In this document: positions 7,223 to 15,709 of the stretch, in pieces
How positions within the stretch are numbered: position 1 is the first letter of the stretch
Layout: each line of letters begins with the position of its first letter
From: Salegentibacter sp. Hel_I_6
GTDB lineage: Bacteria > Bacteroidota > Bacteroidia > Flavobacteriales > Flavobacteriaceae
Length of the DNA: 64,000 nucleotides
NCBI RefSeq assembly: GCF_000745315.1
Contig: NZ_JQNQ01000001.1
Coordinates: 3,534,001-3,598,000 of the forward strand
Direction of reading: 5' to 3'
The notes under the pieces: generated by a model
The model's input: the letters and a program-made list of their open reading frames with translations, nothing else
Database searches by the model: none
Told to the model about the DNA's origin: nothing
Made by a program: the position numbers and the translations under genes

Positions 7223-7771
7223 ATGAAAAAGATCCTTGCCTTTGCCGGTTCTAATAGCAGCACTTCCATAAACTTTCAATTATTAAAACACGTTGCCAAC
7301 CGCATCCAGGGGCATGAAGTGAAAATTCAGGACCTTACCCAATACGATCTGCCAATTTACAGCGCAGATACGGAAAAGGAAAGAGGGATTCCAGTAAATG
7401 CGACAATTATCAATAACATCATCAAAGAGCACGATGCACTGGTAATTGCGGTAAACGAACATAACGGGACTGTTTCCGCTTATTTTAAAAATATAATTGA
7501 CTGGCTTTCGCGTCTAGATCGCAACTTTTTGGCCGGGAAAAAGATATTATTGATAAGTACATCTCCCGGAAAACGAGGTGCAGCATCAGCCTTAGAATAC
7601 ACAAAAGGAATTTTGCCCAGGTTTGGCGGTGAGGTAATTGAAAGTTTTAGTTTGCCTTCTTTTAACGACAATTTTAAAGAAGATGCAGTGCTAAATGAAG
7701 TTCTGGATATGGGAATCCAAGACGTTTTAACTACATTCTCTCATCAGCTAGACGAAGAAAAATTAAGTTAA
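7223..7771 (+). CDS. NADPH-dependent FMN reductase (flavodoxin-like oxidoreductase)
   Basis: A 182-residue protein of the NADPH-FMN reductase family. The first strand and FMN phosphate loop are LAFAGSNSSTSINFQLL; later come VIAVNEHNGTVSAYFKNIIDW (family form of the PEYNGSxxxxLKNxIDW flavin loop) and LISTSPGKRGAASAL. It should bind FMN and reduce flavins, quinones or azo compounds with NAD(P)H in the cytoplasm. Its stop codon overlaps the convergent desaturase stop by four bases (TTAA at 7768-7771). Confidence 0.88.
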   Translation: MKKILAFAGSNSSTSINFQLLKHVANRIQGHEVKIQDLTQYDLPIYSADTEKERGIPVNATIINNIIKEHDALVIAVNEHNGTVSAYFKNIIDWLSRLDRNFLAGKKILLISTSPGKRGAASALEYTKGILPRFGGEVIESFSLPSFNDNFKEDAVLNEVLDMGIQDVLTTFSHQLDEEKLS

Positions 7772-8724
7772 TTTGCTTTCTTAGCTTTCACACTAAATTC
7801 TTCGTTTGCTTTGCCAATACTGGACATTTCGGCGTCAGATTTTCCTGTAATCCCCATCTCTTCCCTATGTTTATCTACCGGGCTTCCGAATAGAATAATC
7901 CAGGCTTCTTTTATAGATTTCGATTTCCAAACATCCTTACTAATATCAATCCATTCGTGGAAAACCAGGAAAAAAGGATTGTATGAATTTACCGGTTTTG
8001 TAATACCATAGCGGGGTTTTTCGTCTTCCTCCTGAAAAGTTCCGAATATGCGGTCCCAGAATATAAAAGTGGAACCATAATTTTTATCAATATATTTTTC
8101 ATTTACCGAATGGTGTACCCTATGGTGTGAAGGTGTTGTAAAAATATATTCAATTGGTCTCGGTAATTTTTTTATCAATTCAGTATGAATCCAAAATTGA
8201 TAAAGTACTTCGAGCTGATGTACAATAAAAAATACCAGCGGATGGAAGCCCAACAAAACTACTGGTAAAAAGAAAATGATCTTTAAATTCTGCGTCCAGG
8301 ATAACCTAAAAGAAGTCGATAAATTATAATGTTCAGATGAATGATGAACCACATGCGTTGACCACCAAAAGCGCTGTTCGTGTGCAAGTCTATGCGCCCA
8401 ATACCTGCTAAAATCTAATAATATTAAACATAAAACATAAGACCACCAGGTATGCGGAATTCTAAAAGGCGCCAAATTAAAAAAGAATAGGAAAACCATA
8501 AAAACCCCGATTTTCATAAATCCGTTCAGGATTAAATTTCCAATCCCTATAGCTGTAGAAGCTAAAAAGTCTTTTCCAGAATACAGATTTTTGTATTTTT
8601 TTCTTCCAATTAAAAATTCAATAAGAACAAACAAGAACATAAGTGGAGCCACCACCCAGATTACAGTAGTGAAATCGAGATTTTCTATATCGGCTAAGGT
8701 GAGTTTTTCGGTGTCTTGAAACAT
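7768..8724 (-). CDS. Sterol desaturase/fatty acid hydroxylase family protein
   Basis: A 318-residue membrane protein with three to five hydrophobic helices and the di-iron histidine boxes of the fatty acid hydroxylase superfamily: HRLAHE, HVVHHSSEHYN and HRVHHSVNEKYID. Such enzymes use O2 and two iron ions to hydroxylate or desaturate lipids at the inner membrane. A charged C-terminal tail of about 60 residues follows the last box. The substrate cannot be told; in marine Flavobacteria, carotenoid, sphingolipid or hopanoid-like lipids are possible. Convergent with the FMN reductase gene. Confidence 0.87.
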   Translation of the reverse strand: MFQDTEKLTLADIENLDFTTVIWVVAPLMFLFVLIEFLIGRKKYKNLYSGKDFLASTAIGIGNLILNGFMKIGVFMVFLFFFNLAPFRIPHTWWSYVLCLILLDFSRYWAHRLAHEQRFWWSTHVVHHSSEHYNLSTSFRLSWTQNLKIIFFLPVVLLGFHPLVFFIVHQLEVLYQFWIHTELIKKLPRPIEYIFTTPSHHRVHHSVNEKYIDKNYGSTFIFWDRIFGTFQEEDEKPRYGITKPVNSYNPFFLVFHEWIDISKDVWKSKSIKEAWIILFGSPVDKHREEMGITGKSDAEMSSIGKANEEFSVKAKKAN

Positions 8725-8937
8725 TAAAGAAATTTGCGATTATTTATAAAGTTGCTGCATAACAGTAAGATTCTATATTAGGCTATTTTTACCAGAAATA
8801 CAAGAGGATTTTTATTCTGATTTCCTAAATTTTGGATCGTTTAAAATCTTAGCCTTTTTTTGGAAGAAATCGCAGCAGCATTTAAATAGGTGCTACATTA
8901 AAATCTTTTTACCTTTACGCACCAAATTAAGAGCTAC

Positions 8938-10239
8938 GTGCGAACCACAATCACCTACACTTTAGAAGATCCATTAAAATTCAAGAAACAACTATTGCAG
9001 TGGAGCCGACAGTTTGAAGAAATTGCCTGGTTAGATAGTAATAGCTATGCGCAACAATATGGTAAATTTGATGCTTTGCTGGCTGTAGGTGCATTTACCG
9101 CGATAAAAACCGATGCATTCCAGGCTTTTGCAAAGCTCCAGGAGTACCAGCAAACTACAAAAGACTGGATCTTTGGTTACTTATCTTACGATCTTAAAAA
9201 TGATGTAGAAGCGCTTTCTTCCAAAAATTTCGACGGACTCGATTTTCCGGATATTTATTTTTTTCAACCTCAAAAATTATTTCTGCTGAAAGGAAATCAG
9301 GTGGAAATGCATTATCTAAACATGCTGGATGATGAAATTGAAGAAGATTTCGAAGAAATTAATAACTCAAAACTCATAACCGGCAACCGAAAACTCACAG
9401 CTGGCAACTCACAACCGCACATCCAATCTCGAATTTCGAAAGAAGAATACCTGGAAAAGGTGGATAAAATGCTCGCTTACATTCAACGTGGGGATATTTA
9501 TGAAGCCAATTTTTGTCAGGAGTTTTTTGCTGAAAACAGGGAAATTGAGCCGTTTGAAGTTTTTCAGGAACTCAATGAAATTTCAGGTCCGCCCTTTGCT
9601 ACTTTTTTAAAATTAGAAGAACATTATTTATTGTCGGCTTCGCCGGAACGTTATTTAAAGAAAACGGGTTCAAAATTAATTTCGCAGCCTATAAAAGGAA
9701 CGGCGAGACGTTCTCAGGATTTAGACGAAGATTTGGAAATTGCCAACCAACTTTCTAAAGATCCAAAAGAACAATCGGAAAATGTGATGATTGTGGACCT
9801 TGTTAGAAACGATCTTTCTAAAATCGCCCAGAAAGGCAGCGTAAAAGTAGAGGAGATTTGTAAGGTTTACTCTTTTAAACAAGTGCATCAAATGATCTCT
9901 ACAATTTCTGCTGAAATCGAAACTGGAATTCCGCCGGTAGAAGCTTTGCGAGCAACATTTCCTATGGGAAGTATGACGGGTGCTCCAAAAATTTCAGCAA
10001 TGAAAATTATCGAAGAATTGGAAGAAACCAAACGCGGACTTTACAGTGGCGCGGTGGGCTATTTTACCCCGAATGGTGATTTCGATTTTAACGTGGTAAT
10101 ACGCAGTATTCTTTATAATTCAGAAAAAAAATACGTTTCCTTTTCGGTTGGCGGTGCGATAACTGCCGGCTCAGATCCCGAAAAAGAATATGAAGAATGT
10201 TTATTAAAAGCCGCTGCAATGCGACAGGCTTTAGAATAA
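8938..10239 (+). CDS. pabB: Aminodeoxychorismate synthase component I
   Basis: A 433-residue chorismate-binding enzyme with a GTG start at 8938. The catalytic lysine motif PIKGT (residues 251-255) marks it as PabB rather than TrpE, which has PIAGT. Other family motifs are LLSASPERYL, NVMIVDLVRNDLSKIA, FPMGSMTGAPKISAM and YSGAVGYFTPNGDFDFNVVIR. It makes 4-amino-4-deoxychorismate for folate with a glutaminase partner not present here. Between the N-terminal domain and the catalytic domain (about residues 142-162) lies a low-complexity stretch, NSKLITGNRKLTAGNSQPH, which is the translation of a dispersed repeat (see separate entry). The stop is 70 bp before tilS. Confidence 0.93.
   Translation: MRTTITYTLEDPLKFKKQLLQWSRQFEEIAWLDSNSYAQQYGKFDALLAVGAFTAIKTDAFQAFAKLQEYQQTTKDWIFGYLSYDLKNDVEALSSKNFDGLDFPDIYFFQPQKLFLLKGNQVEMHYLNMLDDEIEEDFEEINNSKLITGNRKLTAGNSQPHIQSRISKEEYLEKVDKMLAYIQRGDIYEANFCQEFFAENREIEPFEVFQELNEISGPPFATFLKLEEHYLLSASPERYLKKTGSKLISQPIKGTARRSQDLDEDLEIANQLSKDPKEQSENVMIVDLVRNDLSKIAQKGSVKVEEICKVYSFKQVHQMISTISAEIETGIPPVEALRATFPMGSMTGAPKISAMKIIEELEETKRGLYSGAVGYFTPNGDFDFNVVIRSILYNSEKKYVSFSVGGAITAGSDPEKEYEECLLKAAAMRQALE
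9364..9420. repeat. Dispersed AACTC/AACTG repeat inside pabB
   Basis: The stretch AAACTCATAACCGGCAAC, GAAAACTCACAGCTGGCAAC and TCACAACCG inside pabB matches the intergenic repeat seen at 55664-55712 (AAACTCATAACTGAGAAC) and 55786-55825 (AAACTCACAACTGAGAAC), and is related to 10258-10289. It is in frame and free of stops. Confidence 0.75.
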
Positions 10240-10257
10240 TTTATTCAGAAAATATTT

Positions 10258-10302
10258 CGCAAACTGCCAACTGAAACACTGCCAACTGTTTTCGTATCTT
10301 TG
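10258..10302 (+). promoter_or_regulatory. Repeat and candidate promoter in front of tilS
   Basis: AACTGCCAACTG appears twice (10259-10288) and belongs to the same repeat family as the piece in pabB. It is followed by TATCTTTG (10295-10302), a perfect TAnnTTTG -7 box, only 7 bp before the tilS ATG at 10310, so transcripts from it would be almost leaderless. Confidence 0.45.
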
Positions 10303-10309
10303 ATTTTCT

Positions 10310-11620
10310 ATGGAAAAAGCCTTCAAAAACGAGATTAAATTACAGTTTCCTTATCTGTGTAACAGCAAACTTTTGGTTGCGGTAAGTGGAGGGGTAGACA
10401 GCATCGTACTTACGCATTTATGTAAAAGTGCGAAACTTGATTTTGCTTTAGCGCATTGTAATTTTAACCTTAGGGATGAAGAAAGTGACGCCGATGAAGA
10501 TTTTGTAGCCGCCCTGGCCAAAAGGTTAAAAGTCAAGCTTTTTACAGAGAATTTCGATACTGCGCAATATGCCCAAGATAATGGTATTTCTATTCAAATG
10601 GCGGCTCGCGATCTTAGGTATGAATGGTTTGAAGAATTAAGCCTAAAGCATCAATTCGATTATACTTTAACCGCGCATCACGCCAACGATAATTTAGAGA
10701 CATTTTTTATCAATTTAGTTCGTGGTACCGGTTTGGAAGGATTGAGTGGCATAAATTCTCACAACAATAAAGTGATTAGGCCATTACTAAATTTCTCCCG
10801 AAAAGAAATTGAAACTTACGCGAAAGCAAATAAAATTGCCTGGAGGGAAGATAGTAGCAATGCTTCTACAAAATATCTTCGGAATAAAATTCGGCACGAG
10901 ATTGTTCCGATTTTTGAAGAATTGAATCCGCAGTTTTTGGAGACTTTTATGAAAACCCAGTCTCATTTAAAGGAAAATGAAGAGCTGGTAGAAGATTATA
11001 TGAGTCTGCTTTACCCAAAAATTATAGCAAAAACTAAATTCGGTTATAGCTTGGATATCAATTATCTAAAAAAGATCCCGAATCCTCCGGCAGTTTTATA
11101 TCAATTGCTTAAATCTTTCGGGTTTACCGAATGGAACGATGTCTATAATTTAATGACTGCTCAACCGGGAAAAATGGTTTTTTCAGCTTCCCATAGGTTA
11201 ATAAAGGATAGAGATTATCTTATTTTAACTGAAATAAATAATACTGAAGACAGGGAATATAAAATAGCAAAAGATGAAGATTTTGCCATCTTACCAATGG
11301 GAACATTTTCATTTTCAGAAGTAGACAGGATTGGCGATAAAAATTCAAATTGTATTTATGTAGATCCCGAAAAACTGGATTTTCCGCTACAGGTTAGAAA
11401 ATGGCAGGAAGGCGATATTTTTTATCCATTTGGAATGCAAGGAAAAAAGAAGTTAAGCGACTTCTTTAAAGACAAAAAATTATCTTTGCCCGAGAAAGAA
11501 AACAGCTGGTTGCTGTGTTCTGGAGATAAAATTGTTTGGGTGATTAATCAACGCGCCGATAGGCGTTTTTCCATTAACTCACCCAATCAAAAAATTATAA
11601 AAATTACTTTCAGTTTATGA
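10310..11620 (+). CDS. tilS: tRNA(Ile)-lysidine synthase
   Basis: A 436-residue enzyme that attaches lysine to C34 of tRNA-Ile(CAU) so that it reads AUA. The PP-loop ATP motif SGGVDS is at residues 26-31; LAHCNFNLRDEESDADEDFV, AARDLRYEWFEEL, TAHHANDNLETF and YLRNKIRHEIVPIFEELNP follow in family order, then the C-terminal TilS domain (LPLQVRKWQEGDIFYPFGM-like segment, KKLSDFFKDKKL). Full length for the family. The last four bases (ATGA, 11617-11620) overlap the start of the DsbD-type gene. Confidence 0.96.
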   Translation: MEKAFKNEIKLQFPYLCNSKLLVAVSGGVDSIVLTHLCKSAKLDFALAHCNFNLRDEESDADEDFVAALAKRLKVKLFTENFDTAQYAQDNGISIQMAARDLRYEWFEELSLKHQFDYTLTAHHANDNLETFFINLVRGTGLEGLSGINSHNNKVIRPLLNFSRKEIETYAKANKIAWREDSSNASTKYLRNKIRHEIVPIFEELNPQFLETFMKTQSHLKENEELVEDYMSLLYPKIIAKTKFGYSLDINYLKKIPNPPAVLYQLLKSFGFTEWNDVYNLMTAQPGKMVFSASHRLIKDRDYLILTEINNTEDREYKIAKDEDFAILPMGTFSFSEVDRIGDKNSNCIYVDPEKLDFPLQVRKWQEGDIFYPFGMQGKKKLSDFFKDKKLSLPEKENSWLLCSGDKIVWVINQRADRRFSINSPNQKIIKITFSL

Positions 11621-13635
11621 AATACCTGGCGAGTCTGCTCATCTTTTTAATTCCTTTATTTCAGGTACAGGCACAATATTTTAACGATGGGAGCGAAGAC
11701 TCCCAAATGGACGACCCCATTAGCTGGGAGGCTTCCGTAGAAAAAGAAAACGATAGCATTTTCACCTTAATTTTTACTGCAAACCTGGAAGAAGGCTGGC
11801 ATTTATATTCGCAAAATGAAGCCGATATTGATATTGCGCCAATCGCTACTACTTTCTCTTATAATAATGATGAAGAAAATTTTGAGCTTCTTGGCGAAAC
11901 CGAAGAACCCGATGTTGAGCCAATTTACGACCAGGTTTTTGAAGCCGATATCACCTATTTTGAAGGTGAGGCAGTTTTTAAACAACAAATAAAAGTACTT
12001 GCTGAAACTAAACCTGAAATTATTGCTGAAATTTATTTTTCGGTTTGTGATGATGAAAAATGTTTACCTCCGGAAACCGAACGTTTTAATATTTCCCTTG
12101 AAAACGATGAAATAACTGAAGGTTTTACTGATCTTGAAATTTCAGAAAAAGACAAAAAACTTACCGAAGCATTAAATATCAATGTTTCAGGAATGGAAAA
12201 ATATGCGCCTGAAGAGGAGGAAGGCAATAATTTTTTGAATATTTTTTTACTCGGTTTTATCGGCGGATTGATAGCGCTTTTAACTCCCTGTGTTTTTCCT
12301 ATGATTCCGCTTACGGTTTCCTTTTTTACCAAAGGCGCTAAAAACCGACAAAAAGGTCTCTTAAATGCAATTCTATATGGTTTCTTTATTTTTTCGATCT
12401 ATCTTTTACTCAGTTTACCTTTTCATTTGTTGGATAGTGTAAATCCAGAGATCCTCAATAATATCTCTACCAATGTTACGCTGAATATTATTTTCTTTAT
12501 CATTTTTATCATTTTCGCGTTCTCATTTTTCGGGTATTACGAAATAACTTTACCGAGTTCCTGGAGTAATAAAATGGACGATAAAGCTTCCAGTATTGGT
12601 GGCTTTGTGGGTATTTTCTTTATGGCGCTTACTTTGGCTTTGGTTTCCTTTTCCTGTACTGGGCCAATCTTAGGTTCGCTACTTGGCGGGTCGCTTACCA
12701 GCGATGGTGGCGCGATGCAACTTTCTATGGGAATGGGAGGTTTTGGACTGGCGTTGGCTTTGCCTTTCGCCCTTTTTGCCTTATTTCCAAATTGGCTTAA
12801 TTCTTTGCCAAAAAGTGGCGGTTGGTTAAATACGGTAAAAGTGACTTTAGGTTTTATTGAATTAGGGCTTGCTTTTAAATTCCTTTCTAATGCTGATCTT
12901 GTAGAACATTGGGGACTTTTAAAACGCGAAATTTTCCTCGGAATCTGGATTCTTGCGGGGTTAGGCTTAATGGCTTATTTATTCGGATTTATTCGTTTTC
13001 CACACGACGGACCTAAAAAGAAAATCAGTAAGGCCAGGTTTGGTGTTGGTGTGATCACCTTCTTTTTTGTGCTTTATTTAATTCCCGGTTTAACCAATAC
13101 TTCTGCTGCGAATCTTAAATTGTTAAGCGGATTCCCACCACCATTGTTTTACAGCGTTTATGACAAAGGAACTGATGCCCCGTTGGGTCTTACAGCTTAT
13201 AAAGACTGGGACAAGGGCCTTGAAGCCGCCCGCGAACAAAACAAACCTATAATCCTGGATTTTACCGGTTGGGCTTGCGTAAATTGTCGAAAAATGGAAG
13301 AACAGGTATGGAGTGAACCCGGGGTTTATGATATCCTGAATGATGAATATATCCTTATTTCACTGTATGTAGACGATAGAAAAGAACTGCCGAAAAAAGC
13401 GCAGTTTAATTATATGAAACCAAAAGGCGGGATCAAGCCTATAAAAACAATTGGGGATAAATGGGCGACTTTTCAAACTTTAAATTTCCAAAATAATTCG
13501 CAACCTTTTTACGTGCTGTTGGATAATGAAGTGAACTTGCTTAACGAACCGGTTGGTTATACTCCTAAAGCTTCAGAATATCTCAGTTGGCTGGAAGAGG
13601 GGCTTGCGAAATTTAGAGAAGTCGCGGAGAATTAA
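11617..13635 (+). CDS. dsbD: DsbD-type thiol:disulfide interchange protein
   Basis: A 672-residue three-part protein. After a signal peptide (about 1-19, ending VQAQ) comes an immunoglobulin-like DsbD N-terminal domain with a Cys pair in FSVCDDEKCLPPE. The middle is a CcdA-like eight-helix domain with the two membrane cysteines in LTPCVFPMIPLTVSFF and SFSCTGPILGSLLGG. The end is a thioredoxin-like domain with WACVNCRKMEEQVW. It moves electrons from cytoplasmic thioredoxin to the periplasm for disulfide repair and cytochrome maturation. Its ATG overlaps the tilS stop, so the two are co-translated. Confidence 0.93.
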   Translation: MKYLASLLIFLIPLFQVQAQYFNDGSEDSQMDDPISWEASVEKENDSIFTLIFTANLEEGWHLYSQNEADIDIAPIATTFSYNNDEENFELLGETEEPDVEPIYDQVFEADITYFEGEAVFKQQIKVLAETKPEIIAEIYFSVCDDEKCLPPETERFNISLENDEITEGFTDLEISEKDKKLTEALNINVSGMEKYAPEEEEGNNFLNIFLLGFIGGLIALLTPCVFPMIPLTVSFFTKGAKNRQKGLLNAILYGFFIFSIYLLLSLPFHLLDSVNPEILNNISTNVTLNIIFFIIFIIFAFSFFGYYEITLPSSWSNKMDDKASSIGGFVGIFFMALTLALVSFSCTGPILGSLLGGSLTSDGGAMQLSMGMGGFGLALALPFALFALFPNWLNSLPKSGGWLNTVKVTLGFIELGLAFKFLSNADLVEHWGLLKREIFLGIWILAGLGLMAYLFGFIRFPHDGPKKKISKARFGVGVITFFFVLYLIPGLTNTSAANLKLLSGFPPPLFYSVYDKGTDAPLGLTAYKDWDKGLEAAREQNKPIILDFTGWACVNCRKMEEQVWSEPGVYDILNDEYILISLYVDDRKELPKKAQFNYMKPKGGIKPIKTIGDKWATFQTLNFQNNSQPFYVLLDNEVNLLNEPVGYTPKASEYLSWLEEGLAKFREVAEN

Positions 13636-13659
13636 TTATCTCGTGGTTTATTAGACTTT

Positions 13660-13830
13660 TATAGAGATATTTAAATCCCGCAGTAGTGTTTAATTTCCAG
13701 TGGCTTTTGCCCTTGTTAAAAAATAAGCCTCCTGAGCTTGCCCCAAGCTTCTTAGTAAGGGCTGAAGCCAAACAGTTTTAATTATCGATTATCGCGTAAA
13801 TTTCCTTTAGGTTTATCGGTGTAATTTCTA
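13660..13830. repeat. Intergenic repeat remnants
   Basis: The gap between the dsbD-type gene and the next hydrolase holds pieces of the GGCTTGCCCC/TCGATTATCGA family (CCTGAGCTTGCCCCAAGC near 13731 and ATCGATTATCGCG near 13785) plus a pair of GGCTTTTGCCC / AAGGGCTGAAGCC words that can pair with each other. No coding potential seen. Confidence 0.5.
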
Positions 13831-13858
13831 TCTTAGGGGCTTCAAATATCCCATAACT

Positions 13859-15703
13859 ATGAAATTATTGCGTTTTAGTTTTATCCTTTTATTTTTAAAT
13901 TTTTTGCCTGTGCTAACAATTGCGCAGGAAGATTATAATGTAAAAGAGCATTATAATAAAACAGAGGTAGATATCCCGATGCGTGACGGTACCAAGCTGC
14001 ACACCACAATTTATTCACCAAAAGATACTTCGCAGGAATATCCAATAATTATGCAAAGAACGCCATATAGCTCCAGGCCTTATGGTGAAGGGCAGTTTCG
14101 CTCGCTTATTGGTCCTAACGAGTATTTAATGAAAGAAGGTAATATCATCGTATACCAGGATGTTCGCGGACGTTGGATGAGTGAAGGGAAATACGATAAT
14201 ATGCGGGCAATTATTCCGAATAAATCAGGAGCTGAATTTGATGAATCCAGCGATACTTACGATACTATAGAATGGCTTATTGATAATGTAGATAACAATA
14301 ATGGGAAGGTAGGAACCTGGGGAATTTCGTATCCCGGTCATTATGCAGTCGCTTCTTTGGTAGACGCACACCCGGCTTTAAAAGCAGTTTCTCCGCAAGC
14401 CGGAATTGGAGATTTCTTTTTTGACGATTTTCATCACAATGGCGCTTATTTATTGAGCTACTGGAGAGCCACCGCGCTTTTTGGATATGATAAAACCGGC
14501 CCAACTACAGAGGCCTGGTATGATTTACCAGATCTTGGAACAGAAGATCAGTATCAATTCTTTTTAGACGTTGGTCCTCTTAGTAATTTAGATGAGTATT
14601 ATGGGGAAGACAATGTATTCTGGCAGCAGTTAAAAGAGCATCCAAACTATGATGAATTCTGGCAAAGTAGAGGCATTATTCAGCATTTAGAGGATATTGA
14701 ACCTGCAGTAATGGTTGTAGGCGGTTTATTTGATGCTGAAGATCTGTATGGTCCTTTTAATACTTACAAGAAAATCGAAGAAACTAGCGATAATTACAAC
14801 ATAATGGTTTTTGGCCCGTGGAGCCACGGGGACTGGGCGAGACAAACAGAAAGACAGTCTGTGGGGAATGTTTATTTTGGAGACAATCTTTCTGAAGACT
14901 ATCAGCGAAATATAGAAACTAAATTCTTCAATCATTTTCTTAAAGAAGAAGGTGATGGCCAGGTAGATCTCGCTGAAGCCTATGTTTATGATACTGGCGC
15001 CAGAGCATGGAACTCTTACGAGAACTGGCCTCCAAAAGACGCTGAATCTAAAGTTTTTTATTTAGGAGATAATCAAAAACTTACCCAGGAAGCTTCCGAA
15101 AATGAAGAAACCTTTGTAAGTGATCCTAAAAAACCGGTTTCGTATAACGACGAGATTAAAGCGGTTTTCACTCCAAGAGAGTATATGACCGGTGACCAGC
15201 GATTTGCGGGAAGAAGGCCTGATGTTTTGGTTTTTGAAACCGAGGTGTTGGAAGAAGATATGAAACTTACCGGGGAGATTATGGCCCGCCTAAAAGTTGC
15301 AACAACGGGAACTGCGGCAGATTGGGTTGTGAAAGTGATAGACGTTTACCCGCCAGATGCCGAAAATTATGAGGAAACTATGGATCATTTAGATATGGGT
15401 AATTACCATATGATGGTGCGTAGTGAAGTAATGAGAGGGCGTTTTAGAAACAGTTTTGAAAATCCTGAGCCATTCGTCGCTAATGAAAAAACCGATGTAA
15501 ATATTACGCTTCAGGATATAAACCATACGTTTAAGAAAGGTCATAAATTGCAAATCCAGGTGCAGAGTACCTGGTTTCCGCTTATAGATCTTAATCCACA
15601 AACCTATGTGCCAAATATTTTTAAGGCTGAAGAAGAAGATTTTCAGAAACAAACACACAGCGTTTTTGGGGATTCAGCTATAGAATTTTCAGTATTAAAA
15701 TAA
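13859..15703 (+). CDS. CocE/NonD-family (X-Pro dipeptidyl-peptidase-like) hydrolase
   Basis: A 614-residue exported alpha/beta hydrolase of the S15/CocE group, with a signal peptide at about 1-22 (ending TIAQ). The nucleophile elbow is GTWGISYPGHYA, the acid is probably in GGLFDAEDLYG, and the histidine in GPWSHGDWAR. The C-terminal jelly-roll domain (from about residue 430) matches the X-Pro dipeptidyl-peptidase C-terminal domain. Relatives are glutaryl-7-ACA acylase, cocaine esterase and Xaa-Pro dipeptidyl peptidases, so the substrate is an ester or amide, probably a peptide in the periplasm. The next gene, also an exported peptidase-like protein, starts 6 bp after its stop; the two form an operon. 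Confidence 0.9.
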   Translation: MKLLRFSFILLFLNFLPVLTIAQEDYNVKEHYNKTEVDIPMRDGTKLHTTIYSPKDTSQEYPIIMQRTPYSSRPYGEGQFRSLIGPNEYLMKEGNIIVYQDVRGRWMSEGKYDNMRAIIPNKSGAEFDESSDTYDTIEWLIDNVDNNNGKVGTWGISYPGHYAVASLVDAHPALKAVSPQAGIGDFFFDDFHHNGAYLLSYWRATALFGYDKTGPTTEAWYDLPDLGTEDQYQFFLDVGPLSNLDEYYGEDNVFWQQLKEHPNYDEFWQSRGIIQHLEDIEPAVMVVGGLFDAEDLYGPFNTYKKIEETSDNYNIMVFGPWSHGDWARQTERQSVGNVYFGDNLSEDYQRNIETKFFNHFLKEEGDGQVDLAEAYVYDTGARAWNSYENWPPKDAESKVFYLGDNQKLTQEASENEETFVSDPKKPVSYNDEIKAVFTPREYMTGDQRFAGRRPDVLVFETEVLEEDMKLTGEIMARLKVATTGTAADWVVKVIDVYPPDAENYEETMDHLDMGNYHMMVRSEVMRGRFRNSFENPEPFVANEKTDVNITLQDINHTFKKGHKLQIQVQSTWFPLIDLNPQTYVPNIFKAEEEDFQKQTHSVFGDSAIEFSVLK

Positions 15704-15709
15704 TCAGAA

